Positions 17,530-26,299 of a stretch of DNA of 64,000 bases are shown piece by piece. Each line of letters begins with the position of its first letter. Positions within the stretch are counted from its first letter, which is position 1. The notes under the pieces are model-generated. The model was not told the DNA's origin, did no database searches, and saw nothing but the letters and a program-made list of their open reading frames with translations. A program made the translations under genes and the position numbers. The DNA comes from Clostridioides difficile ATCC 9689 = DSM 1296 (GTDB taxonomy: Bacteria > Bacillota > Clostridia > Peptostreptococcales > Peptostreptococcaceae). The stretch is taken from assembly GCF_001077535.1 (NCBI RefSeq), contig NZ_CP011968.1:2232001-2296000 (forward strand), given 5' to 3'.

Positions 17530-18573
17530 CTACTTTACTGATTTTAGTTTGACAATATCACTCCAATTTTTACTAGTGGCTAACTCTACTAAATTTAAGT
17601 CTCTTCTTATTTCAGCTATATCCTCTTTTATAGAATTAGTGTCACCTTTTATATATGCTATGTTATGTTCTATATTATCATGAGTAGCTTTATTTATTTC
17701 AGAATTATGTAATAAACTTCCTAAAATATTATTCTGTTCTATCTGTATCTCTTTCATTGATTTATCTTCACATTCTAGACTATCAATCTTAATTTCAATT
17801 CCATATAATTTTTCATTTGCTATGGATACCTCGTCCTTAATTCCATTCATATCTTCATTAATGTTATTTATTTTATTTTGCATAAAGTTTACTTCTGATT
17901 TAACTTCGGAAACATCTTCTTTCATTACAGTTATTTCTTGTCTCACTTCTGACATGTCTTTTTTCATTACATTTATCTCTTGTTTTACCTCTGATGTATC
18001 TTCTTTCATTACAGTCATTTCTTGTCTTACTTCGGACATATCTTCTTTCATTATATTTATCTCTTGTCTTACTTCGGACATATCTTCTTTTAATACATTT
18101 ATCTCCTGTTTTACTTCCGACATATCTTCTTTCATTACAGTCATTTCTTGTCTTACTTCCGACATATCCTCTTTCATTGTATTTATCTCTTGTCTTACCT
18201 CGGACATATCCTCTTTCATTATATTTATCTCTTGTCTTACCTCGGACATATCTTCTTTCATTACAATCATTTCCTGTTTTACTTCTGACATATCTCCTTT
18301 TAATACATTTATTTCCTGTTTTACTTCCGACATATCTTCTTTCATTACAGTCATTTCTTGTTTCATTTCCGACATATCTTCTTTTAATACATTTATTTCC
18401 TGTTTTACTTCCGACATGTCTTCTTTCATTACAGTCATTTCTTGTTTTACTTCCGACATATCTTCTTTTAACACATTTATTTCTTGTTTTACTTCCGACA
18501 TATCATTTTTTATGCTAACTACATCTTCATTTATAGTATATAATAACTCTAAAATCTTCTCTTGCACTTGCAT
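17530..18573 (-). CDS. Coiled-coil protein with 14-residue tandem repeats
   Basis: 347 residues from the ATG at 18573 (an ATG six bases upstream is also possible; AGGGATGGTG is the RBS). From about residue 23 to 232 it consists of fifteen copies of a 14-residue unit, consensus EDMSEVKQEINVLK, i.e. two heptads with hydrophobic residues at coil positions. Copies alternate between INVLK and MTVMK endings, showing an older 28-residue duplication. The C-terminal 110 residues are a less regular coiled coil. There is no signal peptide or membrane segment, so it is a cytosolic rod. Function is unknown. It has its own terminator and sits between two purine operons without obvious link to them. Confidence 0.75.
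   Translation of the reverse strand: MQVQEKILELLYTINEDVVSIKNDMSEVKQEINVLKEDMSEVKQEMTVMKEDMSEVKQEINVLKEDMSEMKQEMTVMKEDMSEVKQEINVLKGDMSEVKQEMIVMKEDMSEVRQEINIMKEDMSEVRQEINTMKEDMSEVRQEMTVMKEDMSEVKQEINVLKEDMSEVRQEINIMKEDMSEVRQEMTVMKEDTSEVKQEINVMKKDMSEVRQEITVMKEDVSEVKSEVNFMQNKINNINEDMNGIKDEVSIANEKLYGIEIKIDSLECEDKSMKEIQIEQNNILGSLLHNSEINKATHDNIEHNIAYIKGDTNSIKEDIAEIRRDLNLVELATSKNWSDIVKLKSVK
17878..18507 (-). repeat. Fifteen tandem 42-bp repeats inside the coiled-coil gene
   Basis: The repeats are in frame, contiguous and without spacers. They differ from each other by several substitutions, with an 84-bp higher-order period. Such arrays change copy number by slippage or recombination without breaking the frame. 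Confidence 0.85.
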
Positions 18574-18740
18574 CACCATCCCTATTAATTATTATAACAT
18601 TTTACACAAATGCTATACAATGTTAACATATATATCAGAATTATTAAAATTTTAATTAAACAAAATTGATTCACTTTATTACTTCAAAACTAATTAATAT
18701 CTAAAATAACTACAAATAAACAAAAATAAGGTCAACAACA

Positions 18741-18770
18741 AAAAAGGCTTATCTCTTTGAGATAGCCTTT
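18741..18770 (-). terminator. Terminator of the dpaL-to-preA operon
   Basis: AAAGGCTATCTC pairs with GAGATAAGCCTTT (one bulge) and is followed on the minus strand by a T run. It lies about 40 bp after the PreA-like gene stop. Confidence 0.85.
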
Positions 18771-18808
18771 CTTATTTTTATTTAAAACTTTGTTTTTTAT
18801 AAAATAAT

Positions 18809-19894
18809 CTATACATTCAGCTCTGAACATGAAATTTTTCTTCCAAGTGCTTTTGGTTTACAAACTGATATACAAAGTCCACAATATCTACACTCTTCTT
18901 CATTCAATTCCATCTTATCATTCAATTTTCTCGCTTGATATGCACAAACTCTCTCGCACATCTTACATTTAGTACATTTTTCTTCATCATAAGTAAACTC
19001 AAAGCTAAGTCTTTCATTAACATCTCCCATATGATTATGTACTATACCACAAGCATTTTCTATAGTATTATATCCTAATCTATTAAGATTAGATTTTAAA
19101 TCATCATGTATTTTAGATATTACTTGTGCACCTTTTAAAATTACTACTGAACATATACCAACAAAGTCAGCACCTGCCATAATCATTTCTAAGGCATCAT
19201 CTCCACTTACACATCCACCTAAGCCAATTATTGGTATATTAACTTGTTTTTTTATTTCATATATTCTCTGTAAAGTTATTGGCTTGATAGTTTCTCCACT
19301 TAAATATCCTATTCCATTTCCACCTAATAAAGGTTGCCCTGTTTCTATGTCTATTCTAAATGCTGGTCCTACAGAGTCACAAGCAGTTATTGCATCTGCT
19401 CCTGCTTCTTCTAATTTTTTAGCAAAATCGCCTATCTCATCTATCATAGGAGGAAGTTTAACTATTACAGGTATATTTACTCTTTCCTTTGCATCTTTAA
19501 GCATTGGTATCAAATCTCTATAGTCATAAGATACTAATTCAATAAAGTCAGCTCCTGCATTTGCAACTTTCTCTACTAATTCGCTACTTTCTTCAATTGT
19601 ATGACCTATTGAAGCTATACAGACAGTCCCATCTCTTTTCATTTGTGGTATTTCAAAATCTATCCATTGCTCTGGCTCAAAATCTGTCCATTTTTCATTA
19701 TTTAAAAGAGCATTAGCTGTATTTCTAACCATATGTGGTGCTGGATTTATAGCTCTTTCTTTTCTTATAGTCTTAGTCACAACTGCCCCTGCTCCTGCAT
19801 CACTTAATATCTTGCATCCAGCTGCACTATATGTTAATGGTCCTGAACCTATTATAAGTGGTGATTTTAATTCTTTACCTAAAAAATTATACAT
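18809..19894 (-). CDS. preA: PreA-like dihydropyrimidine dehydrogenase subunit with two 4Fe-4S clusters
   Basis: 361 residues from the ATG at 19894 behind AAAAGGGGAAG. Residues 1-285 form a dihydroorotate-dehydrogenase-type TIM barrel with an FMN site (SPLIIGSGPLT, VIVKLPPM, GLGGCVSGDDALEMIMAGAD). The C-terminus has two 4Fe-4S motifs, CTKCKMCERVC and CRYCGLCISVCKP. In PreTA the PreA chain reduces pyrimidine rings using electrons from PreT. No preT is present here. As the last gene of an operon with purine aminohydrolases, hydroxylase and hydantoinase, it probably reduces a purine-derived ring, a step assigned to YgfK in other bacteria. That substitution is inference. Confidence 0.8.
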   Translation of the reverse strand: MYNFLGKELKSPLIIGSGPLTYSAAGCKILSDAGAGAVVTKTIRKERAINPAPHMVRNTANALLNNEKWTDFEPEQWIDFEIPQMKRDGTVCIASIGHTIEESSELVEKVANAGADFIELVSYDYRDLIPMLKDAKERVNIPVIVKLPPMIDEIGDFAKKLEEAGADAITACDSVGPAFRIDIETGQPLLGGNGIGYLSGETIKPITLQRIYEIKKQVNIPIIGLGGCVSGDDALEMIMAGADFVGICSVVILKGAQVISKIHDDLKSNLNRLGYNTIENACGIVHNHMGDVNERLSFEFTYDEEKCTKCKMCERVCAYQARKLNDKMELNEEECRYCGLCISVCKPKALGRKISCSELNV

Positions 19895-19929
19895 TATCTG
19901 CTTCCCCTTTTCATATATATTTACATTCG

Positions 19930-21243
19930 TTAAAATTTCCAAAATTCACAAGCAACTTCTTTCATTTCTTTAACAATAGCTTTTTTATCTAAATCAACTA
20001 ACTGTTTTTCTTTTAAAATATGTCTACCATCTATGTATACATTTGATATAAATTCTTTTTTACCCTGAACTACTATCTGGTCAAATATATTATCAAGAGT
20101 CACAGGAGTTTTAAATTCATCTTCCATAACTATTATATCAGCCTTATTACCAACTGCTATTTTACCAGAATTTTGAAGTCCTAATACATAAGCACCATGC
20201 TCTGTTGCCATTCTAAATACTAAATTTGCTGGCATTACTGATGCATCTTCTTCAACTGATTTATGCATTAAAAATGCACCTCTCATAACTTCAAAAAAAT
20301 CATTTATATATCCATCAGTACCCAGTGCCACTTTTATGCCTTTTTTAATCATTTTTGGTACTGGAGAAAAACCTCCACCTACTTCACAGTTACTAAGAGG
20401 CATATGAACCACTTTTACGCCTTTTTCTTTTAATATATCTATTTCTTCATCATTTACTTTTACACACTGAGATGCTAATACAGTTTCATCCAATATATCT
20501 AAATCATTATAGTAGTCAACTGCTTTTTTGCCAAAGTGTTTTTCAGCATAGTTTGGCTCATATATACTCTCACATAAATGAAATTGCATTGGTGCATTTA
20601 ATTTTTTTGCATCTTCTTTAGCTTTCTTAATAAATCTATCAGAACATGTGAAGCTTGTATGTGTACACATTATTCCATTTATTAATTTACTATTTTCTCT
20701 ACTCCACTTTATTAAATTAGAATTTTCATCTAAACATCTAAGTCCATTTTCAAAGCTTATTCTTTCACAACTTTCTAAGGATAAAATCGCTTTCATGCCT
20801 ATTTCTTCTAGTATTTTTCCTTGCTCAATTAAAGTTCCTTCTTCTGTATTTGGAGCTTCTAGGGTATCACAAAAAGCTACCACACCAGATTCTATAAGTT
20901 CTATTGCTGATGCTTTAGTTGTTGCCTTCACTTCTTTTAATCCAATTCTATTTTCTATAAATGGCCACCAATAGTCATTTAAAAAACCTTCAAAGTCAGT
21001 AAAATGTACATTTGCCGGTATTCCCCTAGAAAGAACTCCATATTGATGCATATGACCATTGACGAATCCTGGCATTATTATAGCATCTGATTTATCTATT
21101 ATTTCTTCAATATTTTTATATTTTATTTCAACTTCTTCATTTGGCAATATATCTTTTATAATGTCATTTTCTACTACAACAGCAGAATTTGTATATATTT
21201 CATCAGCAGAAGATATTAAGTATTTACTTTTAATAGCAATCAT
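19930..21243 (-). CDS. ssnA: SsnA-like amidohydrolase / aminohydrolase
   Basis: 437 residues of the amidohydrolase superfamily. The first metal site is GFVNGHMHQYG (two histidines), a third histidine is in MQFHLCES, and the terminal aspartate is in ALGTDGYINDF. The pattern LSRGIPANVHF followed by WWPF resembles Escherichia coli SsnA better than the two longer paralogues in this window. SsnA belongs to the selenium/purine cluster and is thought to deaminate or open a purine intermediate. GGGAGGT precedes the ATG, overlapping the end of the upstream hydroxylase gene. Exact substrate is not deducible from sequence. Confidence 0.75.
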   Translation of the reverse strand: MIAIKSKYLISSADEIYTNSAVVVENDIIKDILPNEEVEIKYKNIEEIIDKSDAIIMPGFVNGHMHQYGVLSRGIPANVHFTDFEGFLNDYWWPFIENRIGLKEVKATTKASAIELIESGVVAFCDTLEAPNTEEGTLIEQGKILEEIGMKAILSLESCERISFENGLRCLDENSNLIKWSRENSKLINGIMCTHTSFTCSDRFIKKAKEDAKKLNAPMQFHLCESIYEPNYAEKHFGKKAVDYYNDLDILDETVLASQCVKVNDEEIDILKEKGVKVVHMPLSNCEVGGGFSPVPKMIKKGIKVALGTDGYINDFFEVMRGAFLMHKSVEEDASVMPANLVFRMATEHGAYVLGLQNSGKIAVGNKADIIVMEDEFKTPVTLDNIFDQIVVQGKKEFISNVYIDGRHILKEKQLVDLDKKAIVKEMKEVACEFWKF

Positions 21244-23535
21244 TTATTTACCTCCCTGATTTAATTTTTTCATGGCCATATAAACTTTCTCAGAAGTTAT
21301 AGGAAGTTCTCTTATACGAACTCCTGTGGCATTGTATATTGCATTTGCTATTGCTGGTGCAGGTGTATGAATAACTATCTCTCCTAAAGATTTAGCTCCA
21401 TATGGACCTGTTGGCTCATAATTATCTACAAAATCAACAATTATGTTTCCTATATCTTTTTTTGTTGGAACTTTGTATTGTAATAGATTAGAAGTTTGAA
21501 GCTTTCCATCAGAACCATGTCTAGGGTCTTCATACATTGCAAGCCCTATACCTTGAGTTACACCACCTTCAACTTGTATTCTAGCAAGTGCAGGATTCAT
21601 AACGGTACCACAATCTGTAGAACAAGCATAATTTATTACTTTAAACTCCCCTGTTGTTTTATCTAACTCTATTTCAGCAAATCCTGCTAAGAATGGTTTA
21701 GCACTCTCTTGTATACCATAAGATTCAGATGAATATAAAACTTCTTGATTTCCACCACCAACAGATTCTTTTCCTAATTCACTTAACAAAACAAACTTCT
21801 CTACATCTTCACTATAACAAACTCTGTCTTCATATAGTATTAAATCATCTATTGGTAAATCGAGTTTCTTCTGTGCTACTTTTAATATCTTTTGTTTTAA
21901 ACTTTCAGCAGATTTTATTGTAGCATTTCCAGTTACATAAGTAGTACAAGAAGCGTATGCACCAGTATCATATGGACACATATCTGTATCTCCTGTATAA
22001 ACGGAAATTCTATCAATAGATGTATTCAATGCTTTTGCAGCTATTTGTGCAAGTATTGTGTCAGAACCAGTTCCTAAGTCTGAAGACCCAGAAAACAACT
22101 TATAAGTTCCATCTTCATCCATCCTCATATTTACTATTGCCATGTCTATGTTGGCTATACCAGAACCATGAGTTCCCACAGACATTCCAACAGCCCTCAC
22201 CTTATTGTTGCCAATATCCCTAACAGGGTACTTTTCATCCCATCCAATAAGTTTTTTACCTCTAATTATACATTCATCAAGTGCACAACTTCTTATTGGA
22301 AAATTCATTATTCCGCCTTCAGTTTGTTTTTTTATAATATTCTTTAACTTTATTTCTGTTGGGTCCATATTAAGTTTATGCGCTAATTCATCAATTGCAC
22401 AATCAAGTGCAAATGTACCTTGTGTTGCTCCATATCCTCTTAATGCTCCTCCTGGAACTAAATTAGTATATACAGTTCTCCCATCAAATTTTATTGCAGG
22501 TACATTATTATATGTTGGAAGTACATTATGACCTGATTCAGAGCAAACTGAAGGTCCATTATCACCATAAGCGCCTGTATTGTTCAATGCTTTCATATCT
22601 ATAGCTTTTATGTTTCCTTCTTTATCTGCCCCAATTTTTATATCAAAAAACATCTGATGTCTAGTATTAGTCATTGCAAAAGTTTCTTCTCTAGTATAAA
22701 TTAGTTTTGCTGGTCTTTTTGTCATCCAAGTTACAAATGATGCATATATCTCTGTTACAGCTATGTTTTTTCCACCAAAACCTCCACCTATTCTTGGTTT
22801 TATTACTCTCACTTTTGAAAGAGGTATTCCCAGTGCTTTAGAAACCTGTCTTCTCATATGATAAGCTGATTGGTTTGCAGAAGTTACTACTAATCTGCCA
22901 TTCGTATCTATATACGTATAAGCTCTATGAGTTTCCATCATACAATGGGCTTGTGATTGAGTCATATAAGAATGTTCTACTATTACATCACTTTCTTTAA
23001 ACTCTTTTTCTACATCCCCTTTACCCATTTTTTCTCTCGATACAATATTTTTTGTAGCATCCAATCCAAAATCAAATGGACAAAACAAATCATCTTCTTC
23101 ATGGATTAAAATTTTATTTCCTTCCGATTCTCTTGCATCCAATATAGGAGTCATTACTTCATATTCAACTTTTATAAGTTTCATAGCTTTAATAGCAGCC
23201 CTTTCATCTTCAGCGGCTATTATAGCAACTTCATCTCCTACATATCTAACTACGTCTTCAAGTATTAATTGGTCATGAGGTGATGCTTCTGGATATGACT
23301 CTCCAACCATTGAATATCTATAATTTGGAACATCTTTGTAAGTGAATATGTTTACTACACCTTTTACCTTTAATGCATTTTTTATATCTATGTTTTTTAT
23401 CTTCGCAAAAGCATGTGGACTTCTAAGAAGCTTAATTGTTAAAACATCTTTATGAAAAATTAAATCTTCTGTATATATTGGTTTTCCAGTAACAATGGCT
23501 TCACTATCTATTTTTCTTACCTCTTTATTTACCAT
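21244..23535 (-). CDS. xdhA: Molybdenum hydroxylase large subunit, set 2
   Basis: 763 residues from the ATG at 23535, which follows GGAGGTGAG and overlaps the FAD gene. Molybdopterin motifs PRIGGGFGGKN and LRGYGATQG and the active-site glutamate in GPYGAKSLGE are intact. It forms, with the two genes immediately upstream, a complete FeS-FAD-Mo enzyme. Its position between two aminohydrolase genes suggests hydroxylation of a purine or deaminated purine. It is the closest relative in the window of the set-1 protein at 11624-13930. The accessory genes yqeC and mocA imply the selenium-dependent cytosine-dinucleotide type. Confidence 0.9.
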   Translation of the reverse strand: MVNKEVRKIDSEAIVTGKPIYTEDLIFHKDVLTIKLLRSPHAFAKIKNIDIKNALKVKGVVNIFTYKDVPNYRYSMVGESYPEASPHDQLILEDVVRYVGDEVAIIAAEDERAAIKAMKLIKVEYEVMTPILDARESEGNKILIHEEDDLFCPFDFGLDATKNIVSREKMGKGDVEKEFKESDVIVEHSYMTQSQAHCMMETHRAYTYIDTNGRLVVTSANQSAYHMRRQVSKALGIPLSKVRVIKPRIGGGFGGKNIAVTEIYASFVTWMTKRPAKLIYTREETFAMTNTRHQMFFDIKIGADKEGNIKAIDMKALNNTGAYGDNGPSVCSESGHNVLPTYNNVPAIKFDGRTVYTNLVPGGALRGYGATQGTFALDCAIDELAHKLNMDPTEIKLKNIIKKQTEGGIMNFPIRSCALDECIIRGKKLIGWDEKYPVRDIGNNKVRAVGMSVGTHGSGIANIDMAIVNMRMDEDGTYKLFSGSSDLGTGSDTILAQIAAKALNTSIDRISVYTGDTDMCPYDTGAYASCTTYVTGNATIKSAESLKQKILKVAQKKLDLPIDDLILYEDRVCYSEDVEKFVLLSELGKESVGGGNQEVLYSSESYGIQESAKPFLAGFAEIELDKTTGEFKVINYACSTDCGTVMNPALARIQVEGGVTQGIGLAMYEDPRHGSDGKLQTSNLLQYKVPTKKDIGNIIVDFVDNYEPTGPYGAKSLGEIVIHTPAPAIANAIYNATGVRIRELPITSEKVYMAMKKLNQGGK

Positions 23536-24319
23536 CACACTCACCTCCAATACTATTATACATTCTCACTACTAAGGCTTTTGCCATATCTTTTCTGTAT
23601 TCTTTACTTCCTCTTATATTACTTCCAAATGAAAGTTCTTCACTTGATACTTCACCAGCTTTTTCTATATCATTTTCTAAACTTAATATTTCACTTGCTT
23701 TATAGGCAATTTTTGCTCTTCTTGGTCTAGCGCCTATTGCAATTTTATAAATACTTCCTTCTTTTAACATTGCTCCATTTAATACTGCAAAATCACCTGT
23801 ACATTTTCTTATAGAATCAAATACACCTATAGCATCTTTTTTAGGTAATATAACTTCTATTAATATATCTTTTTCAAGCTCACTTTCTAAAAAATCAGCT
23901 AAGTTCATAACCCCTTTTTTATATAACTTAACCTTTGCATCTACCACTAGTAATGAAGGTATTAAATCTGAAAATCCATACTTAGCAAATACGCTAGCTC
24001 CTACTCTAGCTCCACTTCTAAATTGAACTCCTACTATATTAGAAACAGCGTTTGAAATTACCCCATTACAGTAATTTTTAATAACCTTATTTAATTCTAA
24101 AGTTCTTAAACTTGTGTCTGCTCCAATTAATATGCTATCATCAGTTTCATTTATATAATCTAAAGCTAAGTCTTTTAAATCTATTGCTGAGCCAATATTT
24201 TTACTACCTAGTTTTAAAAATCCACATCCTCCAAGTATTATGTTGTTTTTTCTTGATATTAGCAGTTCATAAGCTTCATCTAAACTTTTTGGAACTACAT
24301 ATTCCTTTATAGTTATCAT
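23525..24319 (-). CDS. xdhB: Molybdenum hydroxylase FAD-binding subunit, set 2
   Basis: 264 residues from the ATG at 24319, which follows GGGGAGAG; an upstream GTG in the same frame lies before the RBS. FAD-binding stretches NIILGGCGFLKL and GVQFRSGARVGASVF are present and nearly identical in pattern to the set-1 subunit. It lies between the FeS and Mo subunit genes, overlapping the latter by 11 bp, so the three are translated as a unit. It transfers electrons from the FeS subunit to NAD or another carrier. Confidence 0.88.
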   Translation of the reverse strand: MITIKEYVVPKSLDEAYELLISRKNNIILGGCGFLKLGSKNIGSAIDLKDLALDYINETDDSILIGADTSLRTLELNKVIKNYCNGVISNAVSNIVGVQFRSGARVGASVFAKYGFSDLIPSLLVVDAKVKLYKKGVMNLADFLESELEKDILIEVILPKKDAIGVFDSIRKCTGDFAVLNGAMLKEGSIYKIAIGARPRRAKIAYKASEILSLENDIEKAGEVSSEELSFGSNIRGSKEYRKDMAKALVVRMYNSIGGECDGK

Positions 24320-24357
24320 ACTCTCTCCCCATATCAACTTAATTTTCACTTAAAAGT

Positions 24358-24804
24358 CTAAGTGTTTAAATATTTATGTATTGCTCTTAATTGACCTTTA
24401 TATCCTGTACATCTACAAAGGTTACCATTTACATAATCTATAACTTCTTCTTCTGTTGGATTTTGAAGCTCTCTTTTCATTGCCAAAACCATCATTATAA
24501 ATCCAGGAGCACAAAATCCACACTGGTCAGCCCCTTCGTCTGCAAGAAAATCTCCAAACTTCTTTGCTTCATCCAAGACACCCTCAAGTGTTGTAATATG
24601 CTGACCGTCTACTCTAGCAGTAAGATAATTACATGAAAGCACGGCCTTGTCATTTACCATCACTGTACATAACCCACATGAGCCTGTATCACACCCTTTT
24701 TTAACACTTACATATCCATTTTCTCTTAATGTATCTGCTAAAAAATCATCTGGTCTTATACTTAATTCTTTTTCTTTATTATTTATGGTACATTTGATAA
24801 TCAA
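24358..24804 (-). CDS. xdhC: Molybdenum hydroxylase 2Fe-2S subunit, set 2
   Basis: 148 residues from a TTG at 24804, chosen because GAGGTGA lies 5 nt upstream and because the resulting N-terminus aligns with the set-4 homologue; an ATG further up precedes the RBS. Plant-ferredoxin-type cysteines are in GCDTGSCGLCTVMV, the second cluster in QCGFCAPG and NLCRCTGYKGQ. It carries electrons from molybdenum to FAD. It may also serve set 1, which lacks its own FeS gene. Confidence 0.88.
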   Translation of the reverse strand: MIIKCTINNKEKELSIRPDDFLADTLRENGYVSVKKGCDTGSCGLCTVMVNDKAVLSCNYLTARVDGQHITTLEGVLDEAKKFGDFLADEGADQCGFCAPGFIMMVLAMKRELQNPTEEEVIDYVNGNLCRCTGYKGQLRAIHKYLNT

Positions 24805-24875
24805 ATAAATCACCTCAAAACTCATATTTTTAAGCTAAAGTTTTACTATACTTTTCTATGAATAAATTACATTTA

Positions 24876-26282
24876 TTAATAAAGGCTATTCCATTTATGA
24901 CCTTCCATTCTATTTTTTATAGTTCCTCTTACACAAAGTCTCTCAGCTGTATCTTGAGCATCTTTTAATGCTTTCTCTTCATTAGCTGTCAATATTTTTG
25001 AATCTTCCATTATTATATTTCCATCTACTATAACACTCTCTATATTTTTCATACTAGAAGAATATACTAATGTAGATACCGGATTATGCATAGGTATCGC
25101 TTTTGGTGAAAGCATTGGATTAAATATTAGTAAGTCTGCTTTTTTACCTATCTCCAATGAACCTATCTCATCTTCCATTCCAATAGCTCTTGCTCCATCT
25201 ATAGTTGCCAACTCAAGAACTTTTTCTGCTGACATTGCTAATGGGTCACACTTATTAACTTTATGTTGAAGTGCTGTTAATTTCATAAGTTCAAGCATAT
25301 CTTGAGAGTTATTACTAGCGGCTCCATCTACTCCTAAACTAACTGTTATTCCTTTTTTAAGCATTTCTGGTACTGGTGCAACACCTGAAGATAAGTACAT
25401 ATTACTTGCTGTATTATGAGACACTTTCATATCGTATTTTTTAGTAAGTTCCATATCTTTTTCAGTTAGATACACACAATGTACCATAAGCACATTTGGT
25501 CCAAGTATTCCTAATTTTTCTAAAACATCTATGTCATATTGCCCATGCAATTCTTTTGCTGCTTCTCTATCAAAAGGAGTCTCTGATATATGTACTGTAA
25601 ATAAAGCATCATCATATTCTTTTACTACTCTCCATAGCATTTCAAGCATTTCTTGAGAATTTGACCATATTGCTGCAGGAGCTACTCCTATTTTGATTCT
25701 TCCATTTTCTGTATTATGGTGTTTTTCAAACAATCTTCTTACATCTTTTTCAACCGTTTCTACATCTTGCATTATTCCAGGATGAACTCCAAATTGAGCT
25801 CCTGTATTCATACATCCTCTTCCAAGTATTCCTCTTATTCCTAATTCTTTATAAGCATCTATTATTCCATCACAAAGACCTGGCTTACTATGAGGATACA
25901 TGTAGTCAACCATTGTTGTTATACCACTTCTAAGTCCTTCAATACATCCAAGCATTGCAGCATCATAAGTATCTTTTGGCTCTAAATAGTTAGCTGCTGG
26001 AAATGTCATAGTTTCTAACCAGTCTTTAAGTACCATATCATCTCCCAATCCTTTTAATAAAGTTTGGAATAAATGATTATGTGTATTTATAAAACCTGGG
26101 AATAAAACTTTACCTTTAGCATCTATAATTTTTTTAACATCAGTATATTTACTTTCTATCTCTTTAGAATTTCCAATATCAGCAATCTTGTTATCTTTTA
26201 CTACTAATGCCCCATCAAAAATAACTTCTCTCTCTTTATTCACAGTTACTATTATGGCATTCTTAATAAGTATATCCATCAT
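24876..26282 (-). CDS. Purine-type aminohydrolase, 8-oxoguanine deaminase/AtzB-like, copy A
   Basis: About 468 residues from the ATG at 26282 behind GGGGGGA. Amidohydrolase metal ligands: GFINTHNHLFQ, the histidine in FTVHISET, MVHCVYLT, and aspartate in SLGVDGAASNN. The overall pattern (LLKGLGDDMVLKDWL, then MSAEKVLELATIDGAR) is that of the deaminase group containing 8-oxoguanine deaminase, guanine deaminase-like and triazine hydrolases. It probably removes an amino group from a purine such as guanine or its oxidised form. A close paralogue lies at 34199-35593 and both end in EGHKWNSLY. The gene follows hyuA with a 17-bp gap. Confidence 0.82.
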   Translation of the reverse strand: MMDILIKNAIIVTVNKEREVIFDGALVVKDNKIADIGNSKEIESKYTDVKKIIDAKGKVLFPGFINTHNHLFQTLLKGLGDDMVLKDWLETMTFPAANYLEPKDTYDAAMLGCIEGLRSGITTMVDYMYPHSKPGLCDGIIDAYKELGIRGILGRGCMNTGAQFGVHPGIMQDVETVEKDVRRLFEKHHNTENGRIKIGVAPAAIWSNSQEMLEMLWRVVKEYDDALFTVHISETPFDREAAKELHGQYDIDVLEKLGILGPNVLMVHCVYLTEKDMELTKKYDMKVSHNTASNMYLSSGVAPVPEMLKKGITVSLGVDGAASNNSQDMLELMKLTALQHKVNKCDPLAMSAEKVLELATIDGARAIGMEDEIGSLEIGKKADLLIFNPMLSPKAIPMHNPVSTLVYSSSMKNIESVIVDGNIIMEDSKILTANEEKALKDAQDTAERLCVRGTIKNRMEGHKWNSLY

Positions 26283-26299
26283 TCTTATTTCCCCCCGCA

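Noticed and set aside
17878-18507. CRISPR-like array
   Set aside because: The repeats are contiguous without unique spacers, keep a reading frame and have no cas genes nearby.
17822-18655. Long plus-strand reading frames opposite the coiled-coil gene (up to 277 codons)
   Set aside because: They mirror the 42-bp repeats of the minus-strand gene, have no RBS and encode repetitive hydrophobic or serine-rich strings; they are antisense shadows.
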